Shown: positions 55,701-64,000 of the stretch, one piece after another
Layout of the letters: each line of letters opens with the position of its first letter
Position numbering within the stretch: position 1 is the first letter of the stretch
NCBI GenBank assembly: GCA_002104905.1
Contig: MCFE01000046.1
Coordinates: 124,001 to 188,000 of the forward strand
DNA: 64,000 nucleotides
Direction: 5' to 3'
Source: Basidiobolus meristosporus CBS 931.73
Taxonomy: Eukaryota; Basidiobolomycota; Basidiobolomycetes; Basidiobolales; Basidiobolaceae
Position numbers and translations under genes: made by a program
The notes under the pieces: model-generated
Seen by the model: only the letters and a program-made list of their open reading frames with translations
What the model was told of the DNA's origin: nothing
The model's database searches: none

Positions 55701-56212
55701 GCATCCGCTGCTTTTACAATAGGAGTGAATACTCTCATGTGTGTACTAGGAACCAGAGAGGATACATAATCTATTGTGGAGTGGCCTAGACAGCAGCTAT
55801 CTCGACCTCGTCATATCCTCACCTGTGTATCGGAGAAGATAACCCTCATGCATAGTATACGCAATATTGTACTCGTGTATGCACCTGGTTGGTTGTCTCT
55901 TACATCATGGGCGAGGGGTGAGTGAGGGGTGAGCTATACACCGGGATTGTCAAACAGCCAACTCATTATTCTCCTGTTGACAATAAAGATAACGGGACAA
56001 TTTCAAAAGTGTGGGTGATATCAACGCTGAATTGCTGCGTATCATATCGCTCAAGAGATCACACGTAGGCGGTGGCCAAAGCGACGCTCCAGATGCTACT
56101 CATTTAGCTATATATAGCACTCCGCAACCTGGCTTTTCTGACGCAAATCCCTCTCTTTTTGATACGGAATTGATCACAGCGTCCACACAGACTGATCGAC
56201 AACCACTCAGCA
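52731..56212. other. AT-rich 3.5 kb region, no gene recognised
   Basis: No convincing gene. A 103 codon minus-strand frame at 53862-54173 (GRWLLYAHEPSFNLEVKAEF) and fragments around it suggest a decayed unknown element. A degenerate 215 base tandem repeat occupies about 54500-55290. An AT palindrome (TATATATTATATATA) lies near 55298. A TATA box (GCTATATATAGCACTC, about 56107) is the probable promoter of the GNAT-fold gene. Confidence 0.45.
54500..55290. repeat. Degenerate tandem repeat, period about 215 bases
   Basis: At least three diverged units are visible by aligning the anchors GGGATGCAATCA (near 54710), GGGGGCAATCCC (near 54924) and GGATGCAATCCC (near 55140), each followed by a T/C-rich stretch (CTTTCTAATC, CTTCCTTCAA, TTTCTTTCAA) and preceded by GAGAGATGT(A/G)GT-like sequence. 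Spacing is 214 and 216 bases. Identity is low, so the array is old. Confidence 0.5.
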
Positions 56213-56824
56213 ATGGTATATCAAATCAGAATCGTCCAAGATGAAGAAGGAATTAACCAAATCCAAAGACTTCTTTACACGGTCTACATCGAGGAGGGCA
56301 AGTGGAAGTTCAACCCTGCCAATCCAGCTGGGATAAGGATTGTGGACGATAGGCTAATTGACAACCGGGATGATATCGCGACATACTTTGGTGCATTCAG
56401 CAACAAGAAACTAATAGGCTGTTGCCGAATCTGTCCAAGACATGAAGGTTTATTTGAGATCCAGAGTTACACCAGCAAACCTTTGAGCCTACTGAATACA
56501 AAGAACTTGGTGGAGGGTTCAAGGAGTGCAGTACTGCCTGAGTATAGAGAGCACGGAGTATTCCGTATTATGTTTCGTGAAGTTCTCCAATACTGTTATC
56601 AACGAGATCTTTTGCTATTTACTTGTACTAGTTCAAAGGAACTTCGACGTGTTTTTCAAATTATTGACTTCCAATGGTTGAGAATTTCTCATTCAAATAT
56701 GAATCCCACGACCCAGAAGAGTGCCAACTGTTTATGGTCAAGTCCCGACGAGACTTACTCAATAGTATTTCAAAACTTTGCCCAACAGTTCCATTACATA
56801 GCCATCTCTAAGCTTGATAAATAA
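56213..56824 (+). CDS. GNAT-fold protein, acyl-HSL / N-acyl amino acid synthase-like
   Basis: An intronless frame of 203 residues in AT-rich sequence. The order of motifs resembles the autoinducer-synthase/FeeM branch of GNAT folds: an early aromatic-acidic helix (RLLYTVYIEEGKWKFNP), IVDDRLIDNRDDIATYF, a beta strand ending in GCCRICPR, then an E-x-SR-x-AV segment (LVEGSRSAVLPEYREHGVFR), a helix, and a Y/F-rich end (RRVFQIIDFQWLRI). Such enzymes join acyl chains to amino acids or homoserine lactone; a plain GNAT acetyltransferase is the alternative. A TATA box lies about 100 bases upstream. The absence of introns and isolation among repeats would fit horizontal transfer, unproven. Confidence 0.6.
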   Translation: MVYQIRIVQDEEGINQIQRLLYTVYIEEGKWKFNPANPAGIRIVDDRLIDNRDDIATYFGAFSNKKLIGCCRICPRHEGLFEIQSYTSKPLSLLNTKNLVEGSRSAVLPEYREHGVFRIMFREVLQYCYQRDLLLFTCTSSKELRRVFQIIDFQWLRISHSNMNPTTQKSANCLWSSPDETYSIVFQNFAQQFHYIAISKLDK

Positions 56825-57538
56825 ATCCAACTGATATTTTACCCTATTTTATAATATCCTAATTTTGATCAAAGCCTGAATACATTCTATTTTGCATTAT
56901 CCTAATTGCTGAATAATGCATAGTTACACCGTTTTCTATCTTTTCCTAGCTTTCAATTAATGTATATGCTCAATATATTTCTAATATTACTCTTCAACTA
57001 TTCAGCATTCTTATGTATGGTTTTTTATTAATCAAATTATTATAAAGTATATCAGCCATCATTCAAATGGCTATCTATCTTAAAGCCATCCTAAAGGCTT
57101 ATATACAATAATTAAATCTCAAATACATTAGACTTGTTCTGTTTTGTTGTACCAGGTAACTCCACTTCATTCTTTTACTTACCATGTGCTGATATTTATT
57201 ATGATATTTGTTCAAACTATGGTATGATGCCTTTTATTCATTTTCAATTCTCCCTCATATGCTGCTAAATACAACTCCCTGAACAGATATATGTGAATAT
57301 AAATATACTGTATATCTACTAATATCAGAGCTTTTTCTTCAACTAGCAATTTTTCCATATTTGATGAGAAAACTTAGAGATTAGTGTAACCTAGATAACA
57401 GATATGACAAATATATCCACATGAAAATACTACACTAGTTCCATTATTCCCAACTGATCTAGTGCTATAGTAAGTCATTTATGCCATAAATAATGTAGCA
57501 ATCTAATGGACCACAAAGACCAGATACCAAGTGTTATG
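56825..57538. other. AT-rich, no gene; isolated Harbinger terminus
   Basis: No gene is visible. At 57130 the sequence AGACTTGTTCTGTT matches the terminal repeat of the Harbinger-like elements and is preceded by ATT, the same 3 base flank as for the foldback element. The sequence after it diverges quickly, so only a terminus remains. Confidence 0.45.
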
Positions 57539-59172
57539 TGTGGTAAAAACTTGTAATTCCACCTAAATATTCACTTGACTTAGTCACTTAGACAATCACC
57601 TACAAATCTTTGAGAATACTGACTAAATTCCATGTTGGAATATACTCAGAGTATTTTCACTAAAATATCATGTACCCAGAACATGGAAATTATTAAAGTT
57701 GTCCAAACAGCCCCACACTTTGTGCACATGTTCATGGGACCTTCCTAAGTCTATTCTATGTGCTTTTCATGCTGGGATCATGTAAAAGTATAAATATTAC
57801 TTTACACTCAATAAATTATTAAGTGAGGACCACACAATCTACTTGTTCTCCCAATCACTTCCAATATCTCCAAGACACTTACAGCAGGCTATATTCCCCA
57901 AGCTGTCACTCTCTGCAAAGTCTACCACTACTATTAATGGAATTTCTGTCCCTGCTGAAAAGTTGGATGGATCTGACCACCATGTGTGGTAGATAACAAT
58001 GAAAATCCTGTTACTAGAAAGTGGCCTTTGAGACATTGTCATGGGAGAGGAGATCCCTGCTAATGACATGGGAGAGGATTTATTCAAGTACCAGAAGAAA
58101 GTACAACATGCCCTCCACTGCATTTGACTTAATATCAAGGACAAATTGATAATTCAATGCACAAGTGCAAAAACAGCAAAGACTGCCTGAAAAGCACTAG
58201 AAGACACTAGCCAGTCATGTTCAGCTGCTAGGAAAATGTTTCCTAAGAGAAAACTCCTTACTACAAACATGCTCCCAGGAGATAAAATAAAAAATCTAAT
58301 TAACAAAATTACCCTACTGGTGGATGTGATGGAATCTGTGGGCATACCAACAACTGATGAGGATATGATAGTTATCATGTTGAATAGCCTGACAGACAAG
58401 TCTCAGGGCTTTGTATCAGCCCTAGAGCTTGTAACTGAAGATTTGACCTTGAATTACATATGTGGAAGGCTCCTGGATGAAGAATTAAGAAAATCAAGTG
58501 CCAATAAGCTAGTAGAAGAAAATGCTTTAATAAGCAATGATAACCAACAAAGGAGGTACTCAAGACCCTTTAAAGACAACAGCAACCTGTTTTGCAACTA
58601 CTGTAAAGGGAAAGAACACACATTAGATGGGTGCTTCAAAAACAGAGACAATCAGCAAACAGAAGCCTCTACATGGAAATACCGTAACAACAGAAGATAA
58701 GCTATTTGCATCTACACTACATGTGACTACACACAAAGATTCTCAGATGTGGTACATTGACTTTGGAGCCTCTCAACACTTGAAACACCAAAAAAAAACA
58801 TTTACCCAATATCAGGATACTCTAATCAAGAAGGTGTTCATGAGTGACAAAAGAACACTTGATGCAGCAGGAGAAGGGACTTTCCAAGCAAACTTAGAAG
58901 CAGTGAAGGAAGCCATACACTAAGTGACCTTTAAAAAAGTACAATATGTACCAGAAATAGCCAAGAAACTACTATCTGTAAACAAGGCCACAGCAGAAGG
59001 ATTTAGTTTCAGCTTTTGCAACTCTGGATGCAGGATCACTGATCCAAAGGTACCTATATCACTTCAGGTATCAGAGAACACAATCTCTACAAGTTGACTT
59101 ATATTCCTATCATATCTGGATGTCAATTGAAGTAACTTAGATGAAGAAATACCAATGCTTTGGTACAGGAGG
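57539..59172 (+). mobile_element. Copia relic: LTR, gag and protease
   Basis: A 5' LTR (57539-57886) is followed by a primer-site-like sequence that has lost the ATG (GGCTATATTCCCC). Gag is readable in pieces, the longest at 58236-58700 with an intact zinc knuckle (CNYCKGKEHTLDGC). Protease remnants follow (YIDFGASQHL near 58758, the Ser of the active site replaced by Phe). Sequence continues to the pre-integrase region (YVPEIAKKLLSVNKAT near 58950) and ends at about 59172. Several stops make it inactive. Confidence 0.8.
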
Positions 59173-59270
59173 TTAGGGGGGAGACAGTCACCAACTGGCA
59201 AAATCATTATTTCAGCTGAAACAGAGAAGCCAGCGCTACTGTTGTAGCTTTGATACAGAGTGTGTACTAC
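59173..59270. repeat. Junction repeat shared with 62917-63000
   Basis: About 80 bases starting AGGGGGGAGACAGTCACCAA are closely similar to 62917-63000. Both copies abut truncated copia sequence at different points of gag-pol. The purine tract followed by (T)GTCACC-like sequence would fit the polypurine tract and LTR start of a gypsy element. Internal CTACTGTTGTAGC units are repeated. Confidence 0.5.
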
Positions 59271-59299
59271 TACTGTTGTAGCCTTGATACTGTTGTGAG

Positions 59300-61974
59300 T
59301 AGACACAAGGCAGGAGAGTAGAGCTAGGCAAGGCAGGGCCAGGAAAGGACTTAGGTGTGGATCAACAAGGAAAGGCTGGATTATTCAAGCAAGCTGTTTA
59401 TTCAAGCTGAGTTATCAGACTGAGGAATACATAAGGGGGGATAGGACAATATATACTTTTTGGCAATATAGATGCCAAGAGATATTGGCTAATACTGATG
59501 GCATTCTGGGGTGAGGCACAGTAGGTGTTCCAAGATAGAAATATACTTAAGAGCAGACTAGAATAACACATGGGGATATGTCAGGGGTCAGCTGACCATG
59601 TGACCTGGTCATGTGACATGCAAATACCATGTATGGTATTCAGCTACATATATTCCAAAGGGGAGCTTCCATAAAATGTTGCATTGAATGACATTGACTT
59701 GGAGCTTTGCAGAAGTTACTAAAATGTAGTAGTGATCCTAGTTTCTTATAGTCTAATTTGTCACAAGAATGGCTGGTAACATTTTTTCTTCTCCGGAGCC
59801 ATACTGAATCTTCTTCATTAAGCTGGAGGCAAGGCCGGTGTTTGTTGTCTGCAAACTTCTTGTACCCCTGATGGGCTAAGGATAGTTCTTTCTTGAGTGT
59901 TACTAGGATTTCTATAATTGTTGATGCATGTTCAGCTGCATGGGGACTAATAGGGTTTGTTTGGATCTGAGTATCAAATTGGGGATGAAAACATTAACTT
60001 GCATAGAATGGGGTGAGACCAGTTACACTAAGACATGAGTTGTTGTAGGCAAATTCTACAGATATTAGCAACCGGGTCCAATTGTCTTGCTCATAGTTGA
60101 TATAGCACCAGAGGTATTGGTCAAGGATCTGGTTAATTCTCTCTGTCTGACCATCCTACTGAGGATGAAAAGTGGTTAGGAGCTTGATTTGCACACCAGA
60201 TATTGCACAAAGTGTTTTCAGAATTTTGATATGAAATGGGCCCTCTATCAGATACAATGTCTCTTGGAAATACCATGCAGCCAGAAAATGCTCTTGATTA
60301 CTAGGTGAGTAGTCTCCTTGGCGTCTACATTCTTGGAGCAGGAAATGAAGTGAGCCATCTTTGTGAGTCCATCAGCCACTACCAGGATTGAGTTGAATTG
60401 GTAGGATTCTGCAAGGTTGGTTATGAAGTCCATTGAAATGGACTTCCATTGCTGGTCAGGAATTTGCAAGGGTTGAAGAAGTTAATATGGCTGGTGTATG
60501 GCAGATTTTGCACAATTACATGCATCACAGGATAGGAGGTACCCCTTAACATGGTATATCACCTTGGGCCACCAGAAGTCTCTCTTGGTTGCATTTATGG
60601 TTTTGGCGGTACCAAAATGTCCTGCAGCCATTGAATCATGGCACAAATGGATGATATCTAACTGAGTATCAAGGTCTGAGACAAACAGTTGGTTCTGGTG
60701 ATAGATAATGTCATTGACTAGATGTAGGTGCTAGAGGTTTGGGAACTTGAGTGGCAGGTCAGTGGGAGAAATGAGGTATTTCTTTATCATTGCCACCATG
60801 GAGTTGGTGGCTTAGCTGGTCTTGACTTTCTCAAGGAGTAAAGGAGCTATAATAAGGGAGGACTGGGTTGCAAGGAGTTCAAAATGTCTTTTGTTGAGTA
60901 CAGGGCTTTTCATTTGCCAACAGGCATCATCCCTTCTTCAAGGGAATACTCTATTGTTCTGGAAAGGGCATCAGGATTTCCTTGTTTCAAACCTGGTCTA
61001 TAGGTGATGACAAAGTCAAAGCTAGACAGCAAGAGGAACCATTTGGATTGTCTCTGGTTTAGCACCTTTGAGGTGGTAGAGTGCTCAGGGTTCTTGTGGT
61101 CCCAGAAGATCTTTATATTTTGGGCTGCACTATCAAGGTAGTGTCTCTGTTGTTCAAAGGCAACAAAAAGTGCAAGTAGCTCCTTGTCATAGATATTATA
61201 GTTTACTTCTGCTGCAATAAATTTCAAGAGTAAAGTGCAATAAGGTGTAGTACATTTTTGTTATCACACTGGGAAAGGATGGCACCTAGGGCAGAATCAG
61301 TGGCAATGGTTTCCATGATGAAAGGTCTCCCAAGGTCAGGGTGGGCAAGCAATGGGGCACTCAAGAAGGACTTCTTGATAGAATCAAAGGACTCTGACTG
61401 CTCCTAATTCCAGGCAAAGGGCAGATTATACTGAGTGAGCTTTGTCAAGGGTGTGACTATCTTGGAGTAGTTGGCAATGAATCTATGGTAAAAGTTGGCA
61501 AATCCAAGGAAGGATTGCACTTCTTTTCAGAACAGAAAGTTTCCTGGACTGGATGGCCGCTACTTTCTTGGGGTCCATTCTTGTTCCTTTAGAGCTTATG
61601 AGTTAGCCTAGGAACTCAATTTCTTTCAGGTTGAACTCTCATCTTTCCAGTTTTACATAGAGGCCAGCAGCGTCAAACTTGGTCAAGACTTTCTTCACAT
61701 GGGAATGATGTTCTTCTTGAGTCTTGGAGTAGATCAGGATATCAACAAGGTAGATACCCATAAATTGGTCTAGGTATTCAAAGAATATGTCATTCATCAG
61801 TTATCAAAAGACAGCTGGAGCATTGGTAAGGCCAAATAGCATAACTCTATACTCCAAGTGACCATACTTGTTCTGAATGCAGTTTTTCATTCATCTCCAG
61901 GCTTGATTCCAACAAGGTCATAAGCTCCACTGAGATCAATTTTGGTAAATATTTTGGCAGAAGAGAGTAGATCC
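59300..61974 (-). mobile_element. Ty3/gypsy relic
   Basis: On the minus strand: reverse transcriptase (FTKIDLSGAYDLVGIKPG near 61940), RNase H and tether (61227-60910, YRPGLKQGNPDALSR), a zinc-finger-like piece near 60540, and integrase (60469-60248, SMDFITNLAESYQFNSILVV). Stops and frame shifts interrupt all parts. Sequence at 59300-59720 with a TATATACTTTTTGGC-like box may be the 3' LTR. The upstream part of pol is cut at 61975 by a copia LTR. Confidence 0.75.
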
Positions 61975-62908
61975 TGTTGTAAAATTTGTAATTCTACCTA
62001 AATATTCTGCTAACATAGTCACTTAGAGCATTACCTACAAATCCTAGAAGATACTGACCAAACTCCTTGTTAGGATTTACTTAGAATATTTTCACCACAA
62101 TACCAGGCACCCAGAACATGAAAGTTCTCAAAGTTGTCAAAACAGCCCCAAACTTTGCACACATGCTCCTGGGACCTTCCTTTGCCTATTTAATGTGTAA
62201 AAGTATAAATATTGCTTTTACATTTGATAAATCATTAAGTGACAACCACATAATCTACTTGTCCTCCCAATCACTTCAATATCTCCAAGACTCTTACAAC
62301 AAGTTATGAGCACCAAGCAGTCACTCTCTGCAATGTCCACTACTGCTATTACTGGAATTTTTCTCTCTTCTGAAAAGTTGAATGGATCTAACTAACAAAT
62401 GTGCAAGGTGAAGATGAAGATGCTGTTACAAGAAAGAGGCCTTTGGAATGTAGTCATGGGAGAAGAATGCACTCCTAAAAATGTGGGAGAGGAAGCCTTA
62501 AAGTACTAGAAGAAAGAACAAAGTGCCTTTAACTGCATTTGCCTTAATGTCAAGGACAAATTGCTAATTCAATGCTCAAGAGCAAAAATGGCAAAGAATG
62601 CCTGGAAGGCATTAGAAGACACCTACCAGTCATGTTCAGCTGCTAAGAAAATGTATCTGAGACAAAAATTCTTTACTACAAAGATGCAGCCAGGAGAAGA
62701 AATGAAAAATCTAATTAGCAGAATTACCCTGCAGGTAGATGAAATGGAATCTGTGAGTGTACCATCTACTGATGAGGATGTGATAATTACCAACCTGAAT
62801 AGCCTGACAGACATGTTTAAGGGCCTTGTATCAGCCCTAAAGTCTAGAACTGAGGATTTGGCCTTAAATTACAAATATGGAAGGCTCCTGAATGAAGGGT
62901 TAGGATAA
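61975..62908 (+). mobile_element. Copia relic: LTR and gag
   Basis: The LTR (61975-62301, TGTTG to CAACA) is followed directly by AGTTATGAGCACC, a near match to the initiator tRNA-Met half-primer site with the Gag ATG inside it. Gag (MSTKQSLSAMS..., TGIFLSSEKLNGSN) has two stops and a longer open part at 62561-62908 (KNAWKALEDTYQSCSAAKK). The copy breaks off at about 62908. It sits in the reverse transcriptase region of the gypsy relic to its left. Confidence 0.8.
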
Positions 62909-62916
62909 GGGGGGAG

Positions 62917-63000
62917 AGAGTCACCAACAGGTGAAATCATTATTTCAGTTGATACAAAGAAGCCAGCACTACTGTTGTAGCATTGATACAAGAGTGTGTA
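62917..63000. repeat. Junction repeat, second copy
   Basis: Closely similar to 59173-59270 (GGGGGGAGAGAGTCACCAAC, then GAAGCCAGC and CTACTGTTGTAGC). It follows the truncated Gag of the copia relic. After about 80 bases the two copies diverge. Confidence 0.5.
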
Positions 63001-63352
63001 GCTGAGGGGAACTTGTAGGTAAGTTTACAAGAAGTGATGTGTTGTGTTGTATTATGATTAGTTTGGGGCTTGTTCTACAATGTAGAGGCTAATCAACAAT
63101 ATACAACAACTTCCAGTATGCTAATACTGCAATAGGTTATTGGGAGTTTGATATACCAATAGAAGATATAACTTTCACTAATTTCCTCAATCTTAGGCTC
63201 AAAATATACTGTAGGCAGTGTTTATCACTTCTACAGCAGTGTTCTGACCTTGTCTTGACTAATGGGCTTATTTACTTTTATAGTAACTTTTCTTTATTTG
63301 GAAGTCACTTTCCTTTCTGAGAAAATATTTCCTAATATGGAAATTCTGAACT
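63001..63352. other. No gene recognised
   Basis: AT-rich sequence between the junction repeat and the minisatellite. Nothing protein-like or repetitive was recognised. Confidence 0.4.
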
Positions 63353-63600
63353 CCCCTTTAGCCTAAAGGGGTGTGTTGTAGAAGTCTCTAAAGGGGTCTT
63401 TAGACCTAAAGGGGTGTCTAAAGGGGTGTCTTTAGAGTAAAGGGGCTTCTTGTAGTGGTCTCTAAAGTGGACTTTACACTAAAGGGGTGCCTAAAGGGGC
63501 TTCTTTAGAGTAAAGGGGTTTCTTAAAGGGGTCTCTAAAGGGGTCTTTAGACTAAAGGGGTGTCTTTAGAGTAAAGGGGTTTCTTAGAGGGGACTTTTCC
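63353..63600. repeat. AAAGGGG minisatellite
   Basis: Twelve exact AAAGGGG words and two variants occur in about 250 bases, spaced 10 to 30 bases apart within longer units such as CTAAAGGGGTGTCTTTAGAG. CTTTAG and CTAAAG sub-motifs allow many small hairpins; at the left edge CCCCTTTAG and CTAAAGGGG form a perfect 9 base-pair hairpin (63353-63371). Runs of four G could form quadruplexes. AGGGG is also the yeast stress-response element core. Confidence 0.85.
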
Positions 63601-64000
63601 AACAGAAAAGTGGTAGTTTCTTGTAGAACTTAGATTGGATTCTTGTGAGCTTTGCAGTCTCTTTACTGATGTAGTACCAATCAAAGTCAGAATACTCAAC
63701 AGTGCAAGTGATGCAGGGGAAGTCTTATAACCTTTAAACTTGTAATTGTAGTGTGGAGATTCTGGAAAGAGAGGCTCCTTTATTTTTCAGCTGGGGAAGT
63801 CATATATATGAAAATTTTGAAGGATCAAAGTTTTTGGGCGATTGCGCAAGCAATACACATGATACAAAGCTAAAATTTTGCAGTGGCACAGATCGGACAT
63901 AGGCGCAGCACCTGTGAAAATTTCACGAGATTTGATTGGCTGGTTCAAAAGTTACACGCGATTAAAGTCACTATAGTAATCCTAGCAATAAGGCATAGTA
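63601..64000. other. No gene recognised
   Basis: Sequence to the window end without a convincing frame. CpG becomes more frequent again after about 63835 (GGGCGATTGCGCAAGC), which may mark a younger element or the edge of another gene region. Confidence 0.35.

Noticed and set aside
56011-56244. 77 codon frame upstream of the GNAT-fold gene
   Set aside because: It begins with GTG, includes the TATA region and overlaps the GNAT start in another frame; more likely promoter and leader.
63353-63600. CRISPR-like array
   Set aside because: Repeat words are only 7 to 20 bases, spacing is irregular and spacers are not unique; the host is a eukaryote.

Overview
This window is nuclear DNA of a filamentous, chitin-walled fungus. 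The evidence is the set of intron-rich protein genes with 50 to 90 base introns (orthologues of PHB1, TMA16, SCW1/WHI3, SPC25, ATP17, RTC1, RPS29, RPS5, RPL43, SMC6, a Ras GTPase and a tetraspanin), two chitin deacetylases, and Ty1/copia, Ty3/gypsy and PIF/Harbinger-like transposons. The lineage cannot be fixed from sequence alone. A receptor-like protein with a Frizzled-type cysteine-rich domain and an SH3 tail leans towards an early-diverging fungus, which is an inference.

The layout is bipartite. Positions 1-21419 are an AT-rich, CpG-poor mass of nested transposons. Two PIF/Harbinger-like elements are present, the second (6364-9796) complete with terminal repeats and an ACT target duplication inside a copia LTR. 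A 734 base foldback derivative with the same termini (1991-2724) splits the first. At least six copia copies are recognisable; the most complete (15754-20418) sits inside an older LTR. A gypsy relic lies at 3056-5495.

Positions 21700-50000 are a compact gene island with higher GC. In order: a Frizzled-CRD/SH3 membrane protein, prohibitin, TMA16, an SCW1-type RNA-binding protein, kinetochore SPC25, ATP synthase subunit f, the SEACIT/GATOR2 subunit RTC1 (WDR24), an SSXT-domain protein, ribosomal proteins S29 and S5, a Ras GTPase, ribosomal protein L43 and SMC6. These are housekeeping genes, many in divergent pairs. From 42.7 to 49.7 kb the character changes to surface and secreted products: tetraspanin, a ten-cysteine secreted protein, two chitin deacetylases flanking a frameshifted SET/MYND gene, and a secreted isochorismatase-fold protein.

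Positions 50000-64000 return to AT-rich sequence with a few small orphan genes (a short secreted protein, a 72-residue protein, and a GNAT-fold protein resembling acyl-homoserine-lactone or N-acyl-amino-acid synthases), further copia and gypsy relics, a degenerate 215 base tandem repeat and an AAAGGGG-rich minisatellite.

The observations most worth following are the foldback element and its autonomous partner, the uneven CpG content along that partner, the overlap of the copia gag start codon with the tRNA-iMet half-primer site, the synthase-like GNAT gene, and the disrupted methyltransferase between the chitin deacetylases. I found no CRISPR array, rRNA or convincing tRNA. Exon boundaries were placed by hand from splice consensus, reading-frame continuity and family knowledge, and have not been tested against transcripts.
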